A DNA stretch of 64,000 nt from Xanthomonas hortorum (GTDB taxonomy: Bacteria; Pseudomonadota; Gammaproteobacteria; Xanthomonadales; Xanthomonadaceae), in assembly GCF_002940005.1 (NCBI RefSeq), contig NZ_MDEF01000019.1. One strand, written 5' to 3'. Both the position numbers and the translations under genes were made by a program. Under the pieces are notes generated by a model. That model saw nothing but the letters and a program-made list of their open reading frames with translations, searched no databases and was not told the DNA's origin. Shown here piece after piece: positions 17,069 through 26,554 of the stretch. The first letter of the stretch is position 1; every line of letters begins with the position of its first letter.

Positions 17069-19009
17069 GCTGTCAAGCATCTGCCCAACCATGTTGAGCA
17101 GATCGTTGAGGCTGAAAGGCTTGGGCAGCAAGGCCATGCCTTCGGCCAGAAATTCCTGCCGCGTGGCTGCGTTTTCGGCGTAGCCGGTGATGAACAGGAT
17201 CGGCAAGCCGGGCCGCAGCGCGCGCGCCACATCGGCCATGTCGCGCCCGTTCATGCCGGGCAGGCCCACATCCGACACCACCAGATCGATCTCCACCCCG
17301 GCACGCAATTGCTCCAGTGCGCCATTGGCATTTTCGGCTTCGGTCACGTGGTAGCCGGCATCGCTGAGCACCTCGCTCACCATCATGCGCACCACATCGG
17401 TGTCGTCCACCAGAAGGATGCGCTCATGACGGTGACGCGGCGATCTGGGCGCCGGTGCCGGCGCCACCTCGCTTGCCGTGAGCCCGCGCGGCAACAGCAA
17501 GGCGACGGTAGTACCACGGCCCACGGTACTGGTGATGCGCGCGGTGCCGCCGGATTGACGCGCAAACCCATAGGTCATCGACAAGCCCAGGCCGGTACCC
17601 TCGCCGATGGGTTTGGTGGTGAAAAACGGCTCGAACACCTGGTTGAGAATGGCCGGCTCGATACCGCTGCCATTGTCGATCACATTCACCGCCACGTAAT
17701 CGCCATCGTCCAGTTCCGGATCGTTGCGCGCGGTGTAGGCAGCGCTTTGAATGCGGATGGTGCCCTTGCCCTTCAATGCATCGCGTGCATTGATCACCAG
17801 GTTGAGCACCACGTTTTCGAGCTGGTTGGCATCGGCCACCGCAACCAGCGGCGTCTGCGCCAGATCCAGTTCCAGCACGATGTTCTCGCCGATCGAACGG
17901 TGCAGCATGTCTTCCAGCGAGCGCACGCGTGCATTGATGTCGAACGCCTGCGCATCCAGCGATTGCTTGCGCGCAAACGCGAGCATGCGCTGGGTCAGCG
18001 CGGCCGCGCGATGCGCCGAGCCGGTGGCAATTTCCGCCAACCGCGGCACGCGCTCGATGCGGTTGGATTCCACCGCCAGCTGGATCATGTCCAGCCCGGA
18101 AATGATGCTGGTCAGCAGGTTGTTGAAGTCGTGCGCGATGCCGCCGGTGAGATTTCCCAGCGCTTCCATCTTCTGCGCCTGCAGCAGCTGGATTTCGGTG
18201 CGCTGGCGCTCGGCGATCTGGTGCGCCAGCTCGGTAGTGGCGGTGTCCAGTTCCTGGCGTTGTTCGCGCTCGCGCAGACGCTGTTCGGTCACGTCCTCGA
18301 CCAGCAACAAGCCCAGATCCGGCTCGCGATACGGCGACACCCGCCACTCGGTTTCGCACAACTTGCCATCGCGGATGATCGACAGCGTGCCGCTCCAGCG
18401 CGCACGGTGCGCCAATGCGTCGGTCAGGGCGTGCACGGTTGTCGCCTGGTCCAGACCCGCCGCCTGGATCGCTTCGCCAGGGGTGGCGCTGCCGACCAGG
18501 CGCTGGAAGGCCGCATTGGCTTCGTGCGTGTGCAAGTTGGCATCGACCACCGCGATCGGCGCGCTGATGTGCTCGAAGATCTCGCGGAAGCGTGCCTCGC
18601 TGATGCGCAGCGCCTCTTCGGCATTGCGTGCGCGCAACAGCGTGCGCAGCGTGGCGACAAGCACGCTGGGGTCCACCGGATGGATCAGGTACGCATCGGC
18701 ACCGGCATCCAGGCCGGTGGCCATGTCGCCGGTGGCAATCGACGCCGCCGACACATGCACCACCGGCAGCAATGCAGTGCGCGGGGCAGCGCGCAGGCTG
18801 CGTACGATGTCGAAGCCGCTCATGTCCGGCAGGTTGACGTCCAGCACCACTGCGGCAAACGCGTGCGTGGCCAGCTTGGCCGGGCCATCGGTGCCGGTGC
18901 CGGCCTCTTCGACCACGAACTGATGATGCTCGAGCACACGCCGCACCGAATAACGCGTCACCGCGTTGTCGTCGACCACCAGAATGCGATGACTACTGGG
19001 CAAGTGCAT
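17045..19009 (-). CDS. Hybrid histidine kinase REC-PAS-HisKA-HATPase-REC
   Basis: A 654-residue soluble kinase. The N-terminal receiver has Asp57 (VVLDVNLPDMSG), but the usual Lys-Pro is replaced by His-Pro (YLIHPVDP). A PAS-like segment spans about 135-245. The phosphoacceptor is His293 (GGIAHDFNNLL), the HATPase has DNGSGIE and GLGLSMTYG, and the C-terminal receiver has its Asp in LVVSDVGLPGMNG. It is the last gene of a six-gene operon and starts 17 bp inside the preceding kinase gene. With the RsbRST proteins upstream it probably couples phosphorelay to partner switching. Confidence 0.93.
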   Translation of the reverse strand: MHLPSSHRILVVDDNAVTRYSVRRVLEHHQFVVEEAGTGTDGPAKLATHAFAAVVLDVNLPDMSGFDIVRSLRAAPRTALLPVVHVSAASIATGDMATGLDAGADAYLIHPVDPSVLVATLRTLLRARNAEEALRISEARFREIFEHISAPIAVVDANLHTHEANAAFQRLVGSATPGEAIQAAGLDQATTVHALTDALAHRARWSGTLSIIRDGKLCETEWRVSPYREPDLGLLLVEDVTEQRLREREQRQELDTATTELAHQIAERQRTEIQLLQAQKMEALGNLTGGIAHDFNNLLTSIISGLDMIQLAVESNRIERVPRLAEIATGSAHRAAALTQRMLAFARKQSLDAQAFDINARVRSLEDMLHRSIGENIVLELDLAQTPLVAVADANQLENVVLNLVINARDALKGKGTIRIQSAAYTARNDPELDDGDYVAVNVIDNGSGIEPAILNQVFEPFFTTKPIGEGTGLGLSMTYGFARQSGGTARITSTVGRGTTVALLLPRGLTASEVAPAPAPRSPRHRHERILLVDDTDVVRMMVSEVLSDAGYHVTEAENANGALEQLRAGVEIDLVVSDVGLPGMNGRDMADVARALRPGLPILFITGYAENAATRQEFLAEGMALLPKPFSLNDLLNMVGQMLDSSVLAARA

Positions 19010-19868
19010 TCTCCGCCGCCAGCGTCACCGGCAGCACCACGAAAAATTCGGAACCTTCGCCGACCACGCTATTGATCCCCACCCTGCCACCGAGCAGCTC
19101 GGCAAAGCGCTTGCAGATCGCCAGCCCCAGGCCGGTGCCGGTCAGGCGTTTTTGCAGCGGCGAATCCACCTGCACGAAATCCTCGAACAAGGCCTCGTGC
19201 AGCTCGGCCGGAATGCCGATGCCGGTATCCTGCACACCGAAGCGCACATGGGTGTCGCCCTCCAGCTGCGCGAACACGCGCACGTGGCCTTGCGGGGTGA
19301 ACTTGAGCGCGTTGGAGATGAAGTTGCGCAGGATCTGCGCCAGCTTCTTGTCGTCGGTGTAGAGCATCGGCAGCGCCGGCGGATCTTCGAAGATCAACGT
19401 GGTGCTGCCGGCATCGGTGAGCGGGCGGAACATGCCGCGCAACGCCGAGAACAGATCCATCAGGTCGAACCAGCCCGGCGAAATGGCGATGCGGCCGGCT
19501 TCGATCTTGGCCAGATCCAGCAGGTCGTCGACCATCTCGGTGAGCTCGCGCGCCGAGGCGCTGACAAAGCGCACCTGCTTGGATTGCTCGGCGTTGAGCG
19601 GCCCGTCCATGCCGTCTTCCAGCAGGCGGGTGATGCTCAGGATCGAACTGAGCGGCGTGCGGAACTCATGGCTCATGTACGACAGAAAGCGGCTCTTGAG
19701 CTCGGACACATCGCGCAGCTGTTCGGCCTGCTGATCGAGCTCGGCATACAGCGCCAGTACGCCCTGGTTGGTTTCTTCCAACTCCTCGCGCAAGGCCTGG
19801 TTCTGCTGCCGCAGCGCGTCGAGTTCGGCCAGCGGATCGGCCGCCGATGCGGCATCGGATGACTTCAT
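18993..19868 (-). CDS. Soluble sensor histidine kinase with N-terminal coiled coil
   Basis: A 291-residue kinase: a Leu/Gln/Glu-rich coiled coil at residues ~12-60, His67 in YMSHEFRTPLSSI, an N-box (LRNFISNALKFTPQG), a DTGIGIP motif and GTGLGLAICKRF. It has no PAS, GAF or membrane segment, so input must come through protein contacts, most likely from the phosphatase or stressosome proteins encoded just upstream. Its start overlaps the upstream phosphatase gene by 4 bp and its end overlaps the hybrid kinase by 17 bp. Confidence 0.92.
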   Translation of the reverse strand: MKSSDAASAADPLAELDALRQQNQALREELEETNQGVLALYAELDQQAEQLRDVSELKSRFLSYMSHEFRTPLSSILSITRLLEDGMDGPLNAEQSKQVRFVSASARELTEMVDDLLDLAKIEAGRIAISPGWFDLMDLFSALRGMFRPLTDAGSTTLIFEDPPALPMLYTDDKKLAQILRNFISNALKFTPQGHVRVFAQLEGDTHVRFGVQDTGIGIPAELHEALFEDFVQVDSPLQKRLTGTGLGLAICKRFAELLGGRVGINSVVGEGSEFFVVLPVTLAAENALAQ

Positions 19869-20875
19869 TGCAGAGCTCCCAAACGCATGACGAACACGCA
19901 GGCATCGTCGCGGCCGCGCGCGTAATCGCGCAACAGCACCGCCGCAACGATACGCGGGTGGCGTGACAATAGCGCCGGGTGATCACGCAGATTCCAGCGC
20001 GTTTGCAGGCCGTCGCTGTGCATGACCAGCAGCTTGCCGGTCGCATTCGGAAAATCGAACGGCTGCGCCTTGCGAAACTGCACCCCGACGATGCCCGGAT
20101 GCGACGGCATGCCGCGCACCCCATCGCCATCGCACAGCGAGGCGACGATATTGCCGACGCCGGCAAAGCGCACCTGGCCGGTGCGGCTGTCGAACTGCAT
20201 CACCGCCGCCGCACCACCGCGGGTGCCGGACATGCCGGCATGCAGGCGTGCGATGAGCTCGCCGGGCTCGCCGCTGGCCGCTGCCAGCGCGCGCGTGCCG
20301 GCATCGGCGGCGTCGGCCGCGCCTTGCCCGTGGCCCAGGCCGTCGATCAAGGTCACGGTGACCCGTTGCTCGCGGACCGCCAACTGCCAGGCGTCGCCGC
20401 ACACCACTTCGTGATGCAGCGGCACGCGCACCGCGCCATACGGCAGATCCAGCTCGGCGCGTGGTTGCGCAAACAGCCGCACCATCACGATCGCGCCTTT
20501 GGCATCGGAGTACGCGTCCAGCACCTGCGCCTTGCGCTTGATCGCGCCCAGCCCGGTGCCCGGTGTGCCGGCAGTGGAATAGCCATCGCGCAGGCCATCT
20601 TCCAGTGTGAAACCCGGGCCTTCGTCGATGGCGCAGATCTCCACGCCCATGCCCTCGCGCGCAGCCACGCCCGACAACTGAAAGCAGCCGCCACGCCCAT
20701 GCTTGAGCATGTTGGTGGCAAGTTCGGTGGCGACCAGCGCAACGCGACCGCAGGCGGCTTCGTCGAACCCCAGCGCCTGCGCGAGTGCCGTCGATTCACG
20801 CCGCGCCTGCCCGACCTGGCTGGCTTCGTCGACGCGAAACAGGCGGGTCACGTCACCGGTAACCGTCACTTCCAT
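19865..20875 (-). CDS. RsbT-like ATPase fused to SpoIIE/RsbX-type PP2C phosphatase
   Basis: The 336-residue protein joins two activities. Residues ~1-135 are a GHKL anti-sigma/RsbT-like ATPase domain (LVATELATNMLKHGRGG, DEGPGFTLEDG, GTGLGAIKRKA). Residues ~145-336 are a PP2C-type phosphatase (LIDGLGHGQGAADAADAG, a MHSDGL motif and a C-terminal DDACVFVM). In the family, RsbX-type phosphatases dephosphorylate RsbS and RsbR and reset the stressosome. The gene overlaps the rsbT-like gene by 10 bp and the kinase gene by 4 bp. Confidence 0.9.
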   Translation of the reverse strand: MEVTVTGDVTRLFRVDEASQVGQARRESTALAQALGFDEAACGRVALVATELATNMLKHGRGGCFQLSGVAAREGMGVEICAIDEGPGFTLEDGLRDGYSTAGTPGTGLGAIKRKAQVLDAYSDAKGAIVMVRLFAQPRAELDLPYGAVRVPLHHEVVCGDAWQLAVREQRVTVTLIDGLGHGQGAADAADAGTRALAAASGEPGELIARLHAGMSGTRGGAAAVMQFDSRTGQVRFAGVGNIVASLCDGDGVRGMPSHPGIVGVQFRKAQPFDFPNATGKLLVMHSDGLQTRWNLRDHPALLSRHPRIVAAVLLRDYARGRDDACVFVMRLGALQ

Positions 20876-21261
20876 GTGGTGATGGTGATGCGTGTGCCCT
20901 TGCCCGGCGTGGTGTCCAACACAAAGTCATCCACCAGCCGCCGGCTGCCGGACAGACCCAGACCAAGTCCGCCGCCGGAAGTCCAGCCGTCTGTGAGTGC
21001 CAGATCCAGATCGGGAATGCCGGGGCCTTCGTCGCGGAAGGTCAGCTGCACGCCCTTGCGGATGCCGTTTTCCACCAGTGCCCAGTCCATATCGCCGCCA
21101 CCGCCGTAGATCACGGTGTTGCGGGCCAGTTCGCTGGCCGCGGTGACCAGCTTGGTCTGGTCGACCAGACGCAGGCCACACTGCACCACCAGCTTGCGCA
21201 CCGTCTGCCGGGCCAGCACCACATCCTGTTCGGTGCGTACCGGTTGCGACCCTGTGATCAT
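20866..21261 (-). CDS. rsbT: RsbT-like switch serine/threonine kinase
   Basis: A 131-residue GHKL kinase with ASELARNTVIYGGGG (Mg-ATP Asn), DEGPGIPD and a GGGLGLGLSGSRRL lid. This matches RsbT, which phosphorylates RsbS and RsbR after stress and then leaves to activate a partner. In Bacillus the partner is RsbU. Here the best local candidates are the phosphatase fusion and the two kinases downstream. It overlaps the RsbS gene by 4 bp. Confidence 0.93.
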   Translation of the reverse strand: MITGSQPVRTEQDVVLARQTVRKLVVQCGLRLVDQTKLVTAASELARNTVIYGGGGDMDWALVENGIRKGVQLTFRDEGPGIPDLDLALTDGWTSGGGLGLGLSGSRRLVDDFVLDTTPGKGTRITITTWK

Positions 21262-21620
21262 GAATCGCGATCGGGTTGCTGCAACAGGCGCATGCCGCGT
21301 TCGACATTGAGCGCGGTGCGCACCGACGGCAGGGTCAGGCCCAGTTCCACCAGGGTGATCGCCACCGCCGGCTGCATGCCGACCACCACGGTCTTGGCAT
21401 CCATCACTGCGGCCAGCCCGGAGATGGTGCTGATCATGCGGCCGATGAAAGAGTCGACGATGTCCAGTGCGGAGATGTCGATCAGCACGCCGCGCGCGGA
21501 GGTTGCGCTGATCTTTTCCGACAGATCTTCCTGCAGCGTCATCGCCAGTTGGTCGTGCATGTCCACCTGGATGGTGACCAGCAGCAGGTCGCCCATCCGC
21601 AGGATCGGGATACGCTCCAT
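21258..21620 (-). CDS. rsbS: RsbS-like STAS antagonist protein
   Basis: A 120-residue single STAS domain (MERIPILRMGDLLLVTIQVDM at the start). The serine phosphorylated by RsbT in this family corresponds to Ser57 in DISALDIVDSFIGR. It should form the stressosome core together with RsbR and hold RsbT inactive. It is separated from rsbR by one base and overlaps rsbT by 4 bp. Confidence 0.93.
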   Translation of the reverse strand: MERIPILRMGDLLLVTIQVDMHDQLAMTLQEDLSEKISATSARGVLIDISALDIVDSFIGRMISTISGLAAVMDAKTVVVGMQPAVAITLVELGLTLPSVRTALNVERGMRLLQQPDRDS

Positions 21621-21621
21621 G

Positions 21622-22464
21622 TCAGCTCGCCTTGCTCACGGTCACGCCGGTGCGCTTGAGCGCCAGCGCCAATGCGTCGGCCAGGTTGGCCTTGGTGACG
21701 ATGCCCTGCAGATCCAGCCCCAGATGCACGATGGTCTGCGCAATCTGCGGGCGCACGCCGCTGATGATGGCATCGGCCCCCATCAGGCGAATCGCGGTGA
21801 CGGTCTTGAGCAGGTGCTGCGCAACCAAGGTGTCCACGGTGGGCACGCCGGTGATGTCGATGATGGCGATCTCCGAGCCGGTATCGACGATGCGCTGCAG
21901 CAGCGATTCCATCACCACCTGGGTGCGTTGCGAATCCAGCGTGCCGATCATCGGCAGCGCCAGCACGCCGTCCCACAACTTCACCACCGGGGTGGACAGT
22001 TCTAGCATTTCTTCCTGCTGCCGCACGATGATGTCTTCGCGGGTCTTCTGGAACGCCTTGACGGTGTACAGGCCCAGACGATCCAGCAATTCGGACAGCG
22101 CCCACAACTGCAGGCCCAACTCCTCCGGCGCACTGGCGTACTCGCGCTGCACCAGCTCGAACAGCACGCGCTTGAGCGAAAAAATGAAGTTGGCGGTTTC
22201 CTGCGAATCGAATCCGCGCGTGGCACGGTCGCGCGAGAGCGTCTCCAGAAAGCGGCGCACCTCGCTCCATTCGGCGCTGTCCAGGCTGCTGCCGCCGTCT
22301 TTCAACGAGGCCACCAGCAAGCGCAGGAATTCCACGCCCTGGGTTTCGATTTCCTGCCGCGAAATACGCACGTCGTTACCGAAGCTGGAACCCAGCCACG
22401 CGGTCAACAACGTTGTTTCCTGCCCACGAATCGCATCGATCGAGCGCTGCTGCAATGCCACCAT
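21622..22464 (-). CDS. rsbR: RsbR-like stressosome sensor protein
   Basis: A 280-residue protein. The N-terminal ~150 residues are an all-helical sensory domain of the RsbRD_N kind (EFLRLLVASLKDGG, FIFSLKRVLFELVQ), not clearly a haem globin. The C-terminal STAS domain runs from about 160 (STPVVKLWDGVLALPMIG). Likely RsbT target threonines are Thr212 (VDT) and Thr244 (AQT). The ATG at 22464 follows GGCGGGTGAT; ATGs at 22503 and 22521 lack this. It is the first gene of the six-gene operon. Confidence 0.92.
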   Translation of the reverse strand: MVALQQRSIDAIRGQETTLLTAWLGSSFGNDVRISRQEIETQGVEFLRLLVASLKDGGSSLDSAEWSEVRRFLETLSRDRATRGFDSQETANFIFSLKRVLFELVQREYASAPEELGLQLWALSELLDRLGLYTVKAFQKTREDIIVRQQEEMLELSTPVVKLWDGVLALPMIGTLDSQRTQVVMESLLQRIVDTGSEIAIIDITGVPTVDTLVAQHLLKTVTAIRLMGADAIISGVRPQIAQTIVHLGLDLQGIVTKANLADALALALKRTGVTVSKAS

Positions 22465-22904
22465 GAGATCACCCGCCGAGTAAAGAGAAGAAAGGCCGGG
22501 CATGCGGGCTGGACTGCGCACGTGGTTGGCGCGGCGCCCCCACGCCGAAGCGCAGCAGAATAAAACAATTCAGATTCGGCAACCAACGACGAACCTGTAG
22601 CAGTCATCAGACACTACACCCTGCAGTTTGACATTGCAGCGCTCATGGCGAACGTGCGCCCGGCCACGCCTGCGCAGATGCAGGCGGCGGATGCAGGCGG
22701 TGATGGTCTGGGTGCCGCCGACCGATGGCGGACGCTGCCGCAAAGCGTGTTGGGGAGTTTGATCGAAGCGAGGTGATACGGGCACACCGAACAAGCCCTC
22801 CTGTGGGCAACCGCCAGTGCGTGCAACGCGCTGTGCCACCAGCGGCGTGTCGGGCTGTGGCCGGGCGTGTTCTGATCGCGCCCAGACTTTTCTCAGGCTC
22901 TCCG
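22465..22904. other. Intergenic region between rsbR and the oxidoreductase
   Basis: About 440 bp separate two divergent genes. It should hold promoters for both, but I see no clear -10/-35 pair, hairpin or coding stretch with family similarity. Confidence 0.5.
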
Positions 22905-24005
22905 ATGTCATCGCTGTTTTCTCCGTATCAACTCAAAGACCTCACGCTGCGCAACCGCATCGCCATTCCGCCGATGTGCCAATACACCGCCGTGGACGGC
23001 CTCACCAACGACTGGCATCAGGTCCACTACGCCAGCATGGCGCGCGGCGGTGCGGGTCTGGTGATCGTCGAGGCCACCGGCGTGTCGCCGGAAGGACGCA
23101 TCACGCCCGGTTGCCTGGGCCTGTGGAACGACGCCCAGGCCGAAGGCTTGGCTCGTATTGCGGCATCGATCAGCGCCGCCGGCGCAGTACCCGGCATCCA
23201 GATCGGTCACGCCGGGCGCAAGGCCAGCGCCAACCTGCCGTGGGAAGGCGACGACCACATCGCCGACGGCGATGCGCGTGGCTGGGACACCATCTCGCCT
23301 TCAGCGGTCGCCTTCGGTGGCGGCCTGCCCAAACTGCCGCGCGAGATGACGCTGGACGACATCGCCCGCGTGCGCGGCGATTTTGTCGCCGCCGCACAGC
23401 GCGCGCGCGATGCCGGCTTCCGGTGGTTGGAGCTGCATTTTGCGCATGGTTATCTGGCGCAGAGCTTCTTCTCGGTACACGCCAATCAGCGCCAGGATCA
23501 GTACGGTGGTACTGCCGACAATCGTGGACGCTTCCTGCTGGAAACACTGCAAGCCGCGCGTGCGGTCTGGCCGGAACATCTGCCGCTCACCGCGCGCTTT
23601 GGCGTGATCGAATTCGATGGCCGCGATGAGGAGACCTTGCAGGAAGCCATCGCACTGACCCGCAACTTCAAGCAAAGCGGCCTGGATCTGCTCAACGTCA
23701 GCATGGGCTTCAGCACCCCGACCGCGCAGATTCCGTGGGGCCCGGCGTTGCTGGCGCCGTTCGCCGAGCGCGTTAGCCGCGAGGCACAGTTGCCGGTTGC
23801 CTCGTCCTGGAATATCGACGACCCGCTGGAAGCCGGCCGCGTCATCGCCGCCGGGCAGATGGAGTTGGTGATGATCGGCCGCGCGCACCTGGCCAACCCG
23901 CATTGGCCGTATCACGCCGCGTTGGCGCTGGGCGAAGAACGCCCGTCGTGGGTGCTGCCGCCGTCGTACGCGCATTGGCTGGAGCGCTACGGCAAGCGCA
24001 GCTGA
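22905..24005 (+). CDS. NADH:flavin oxidoreductase, old yellow enzyme family (YqjM/XenA type)
   Basis: A 366-residue FMN-dependent ene-reductase that reduces activated double bonds of electrophiles with NAD(P)H. Features are PPMCQYTAVDG (FMN site with the YqjM-type cysteine), QIGHAGRKAS, ELHFAHGYLAQSFFS (catalytic His pair region) and SSWNIDD/MIGRAHLANP for phosphate binding. The ATG at 22905 gives the family start (SSLFSPYQLKDLTLRNRI). It is monocistronic and divergent from the rsb operon. Open reading upstream lacks similarity. Confidence 0.93.
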   Translation: MSSLFSPYQLKDLTLRNRIAIPPMCQYTAVDGLTNDWHQVHYASMARGGAGLVIVEATGVSPEGRITPGCLGLWNDAQAEGLARIAASISAAGAVPGIQIGHAGRKASANLPWEGDDHIADGDARGWDTISPSAVAFGGGLPKLPREMTLDDIARVRGDFVAAAQRARDAGFRWLELHFAHGYLAQSFFSVHANQRQDQYGGTADNRGRFLLETLQAARAVWPEHLPLTARFGVIEFDGRDEETLQEAIALTRNFKQSGLDLLNVSMGFSTPTAQIPWGPALLAPFAERVSREAQLPVASSWNIDDPLEAGRVIAAGQMELVMIGRAHLANPHWPYHAALALGEERPSWVLPPSYAHWLERYGKRS

Positions 24006-24205
24006 TCGGACACGTGCGACATGCCCGGATGCGGCACCGCGCGCAAGCCGACCACGCACACGAAGTCAGCAGGTTTCGTGGGAATGCTTCGGTTCGCTGC
24101 AGGCGCTTGCACGCGTACCGCAGTAGGACCACCGGATGCAGTACCGCGCATCGCCTATCCCCGCACACGACCTAAGCGGCTCAGCGATGATATTGATCGT
24201 CGCCC

Positions 24206-26530
24206 TTACAGCCCGTAACGCTCCACTGCGTCCAGATGTGGGCGAGGATCCTGATCGCAGGCCTCGGCCAAACGCAGCCAGCACATCGTGTGCGGCCACT
24301 GCGCGGTTGCAGCCAGCAAGGCCCGATGCAATTCCAACGGCGCCGCCGCTTCCGGCAGCGCTACGGTGAACAACACGCCGGGCAGGCCCGTGCCCGCATC
24401 TTCCGGGTCGAACGCATCCGGATGTTGCGGATCGATCACGTGATAATCGTCGCGACTGTGCACCCACAGCTTCCAGCCGCGGGCCTCGATCTCTTCGCGC
24501 AAGGCCTCGATCGCCGGCTCGCCGGGATGCACGCCATCCACCAACCAACTGCTGCCGTAACCGCCCGCCTGCAACACATGCACCTGCGCGTAGGTCGGCA
24601 CGAAACGCTCGCGCTCGGCCTCGTCTTCCGGCGGCGGATACAGCAACTCGGCATCGAACACCACCCAATCGCCGACATGCTGACGCCGATGCGCAGGCGC
24701 GTTTTCGAGGATGCGCGCGGTGACCGGGCCGGTGCGGCGCGCGTAATACTCGGCCGCCTCGCCGTCGTCCACACAACGCACGATCACCCAGCCCCAGTTC
24801 TCTTCGACCACACCGCTGGTGCTGCTCAGCTCCATGCCGATCGCCAGCGCCGAGGCACGCACCGCGTCCCACTGCTGCGCCGCACTGGCCGCCGTCATGT
24901 GATCCCAATGCGCAGAGCGCGGCTCTTCCATCAGCTCGGTCAGCTGCCGGTAGACCTCGGCCGCTTCGGCAAACCGACCGGTGTTGAGATACATGCGCCC
25001 CAGCAAACCGCGTGCGCCATGCGAGCCGGGCGACAGCTCCAGCAACGCGGTACAGGCCTGTTCCAGCGCCGGCCAATCGGCCAGCCGCTGGGCCAGCTGT
25101 GCTTCGCACCATAGCGCCGCCACCGGCACTAACGGGCGATACAGCTGCGCCAGCCGACGCATGCCGGCGTCGTCGCCACGGCCCAGCAACAGATTCATCA
25201 GCCGGAAGGTCGGGCTGGTCTCGCGATCGGCATGCCGCTGCACGAATGCCCACAGCAGCGTAATCGCCTCATCGTCGGCCGCACACGCGCTCAGTGCCGA
25301 CGCAGTGGTGTCCACCAACTCTGCATCGTCGGGGCGCTCGGCCACTGCCTGCAGCAACCATTGCGCTTCGCGCTCGGGGTTGCGCACCACGTCTTCGGCT
25401 TGCGCCTCCAGCCATTCCAGCAACTGTGCGGCAGGCACCGGCGCCGCCTCGCCCGCCGGTGCGGTCTCGATGCCCATGGCCAAACGGTCCAGCAATTGCG
25501 TGGCGCCACGGTCCTGCCGCAACTTGGGCACATGCGCACGCGCAAGCGCCAGATGCCGGCGCGCGGTCCACACCGCACCACGCTGCAACGCCAGCTCGAT
25601 TGCCATCTCGGCCGCGTCGATCAGGATGCGATGCGCACCGACCTGCGCGTAATGATCCAGCATCACCTGCAAGCGGCTGCCCAGATCCCAGGTATTGCGC
25701 TCCGGCGTGCGCGACACCAGCACCACCACCGCACGCAACCAGTGCATGCGATAGCGCGGCGCAACCTCGCGCCACGGCAGAAATGCCTCCAGCGCTTCAT
25801 CGTCGCGATGCAACAGCGCCAATGCGCGCGCCTTTTGCAAACGCCGCGGCTGGCTGCAGTTGGCCCACTCTGCACCTTCGCGTGCGGCCTCGCGTTCGCG
25901 CTGTTCGATCAGCGCCAGCGCTTCTTCTGCACGACCGAGCGAGAGCAGGATCGAGATGCGCATGTCCGGCACGCCGTCGTAGATCTGCCCGCCATGCGCA
26001 AGAATGGTCTGCGACTGCTCTTCCAGATAATGCAGTGCCGCCTCGCCGCGCCCATCGTCGAGCAAGGCGTCGGCTTTTTCGCAGCTCAGACACTGGTAGC
26101 ACGACCAACTCGGGTCGATGCGGCCCAGCGTTTCCTCGCATACTTCGATGCGCTCTTCCACCCAGCCCGGCCCGTCGATATTGGCGTAGCACGCGGCCAG
26201 ATCCTGGGTCACGCACACCGATTGCGGGCACTCCACCGCATCGGCGCGATGCGCGCGCTCGAACAGCGTCACCGCATCGCTCAGCGCACGCTCGCCTTCG
26301 CACAGATTGCCGACCCGGTTGCGCATTTCCCAGTGCCCGACGAACACCTCCAGCCACGGATTGGCCAGCGTCTTGCCCAGCGCACGCGCCTCGGGCAAGA
26401 GCGCTTCGGCGCGTTCGATCTGCAGGTCGCAGATATGGTCGGTCAGGCGCGTCAGCAGTTGCGCGTTCTGCGGCTGACCGGCTTCGCCCAGATCGTCCTG
26501 CAGCTTTTCAACCCAGTTCCAGATTTCCAT
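24206..26530 (-). CDS. Large TPR-like protein paired with an HSP90-like ATPase
   Basis: A 774-residue soluble protein that I cannot assign to a named family. Helix-turn-helix repeats typical of TPRs fill residues ~40-600 (for example LLGRMYLNTGRFAEAAEVYRQL). A C-terminal ~170-residue alpha/beta domain contains WLVDGVHPGEPAIEALREEI. Three cysteines at 144, 147 and 150 (SCYQCLSC) form a possible metal or redox site. It lies 24 bp after the HSP90-like gene on the same strand, so it is co-transcribed. TPR proteins are classical HSP90 co-chaperones in eukaryotes, which makes a partner role likely but unproven. Confidence 0.75.
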   Translation of the reverse strand: MEIWNWVEKLQDDLGEAGQPQNAQLLTRLTDHICDLQIERAEALLPEARALGKTLANPWLEVFVGHWEMRNRVGNLCEGERALSDAVTLFERAHRADAVECPQSVCVTQDLAACYANIDGPGWVEERIEVCEETLGRIDPSWSCYQCLSCEKADALLDDGRGEAALHYLEEQSQTILAHGGQIYDGVPDMRISILLSLGRAEEALALIEQREREAAREGAEWANCSQPRRLQKARALALLHRDDEALEAFLPWREVAPRYRMHWLRAVVVLVSRTPERNTWDLGSRLQVMLDHYAQVGAHRILIDAAEMAIELALQRGAVWTARRHLALARAHVPKLRQDRGATQLLDRLAMGIETAPAGEAAPVPAAQLLEWLEAQAEDVVRNPEREAQWLLQAVAERPDDAELVDTTASALSACAADDEAITLLWAFVQRHADRETSPTFRLMNLLLGRGDDAGMRRLAQLYRPLVPVAALWCEAQLAQRLADWPALEQACTALLELSPGSHGARGLLGRMYLNTGRFAEAAEVYRQLTELMEEPRSAHWDHMTAASAAQQWDAVRASALAIGMELSSTSGVVEENWGWVIVRCVDDGEAAEYYARRTGPVTARILENAPAHRRQHVGDWVVFDAELLYPPPEDEAERERFVPTYAQVHVLQAGGYGSSWLVDGVHPGEPAIEALREEIEARGWKLWVHSRDDYHVIDPQHPDAFDPEDAGTGLPGVLFTVALPEAAAPLELHRALLAATAQWPHTMCWLRLAEACDQDPRPHLDAVERYGL

Positions 26531-26554
26531 CCTGTTGCTCCTTCGATGCGGCGC

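Noticed and set aside
17309..19075. 588-codon plus-strand open frame opposite the hybrid kinase
   Set aside because: The kinase has complete HisKA, HATPase and receiver motifs; the opposite frame has none.
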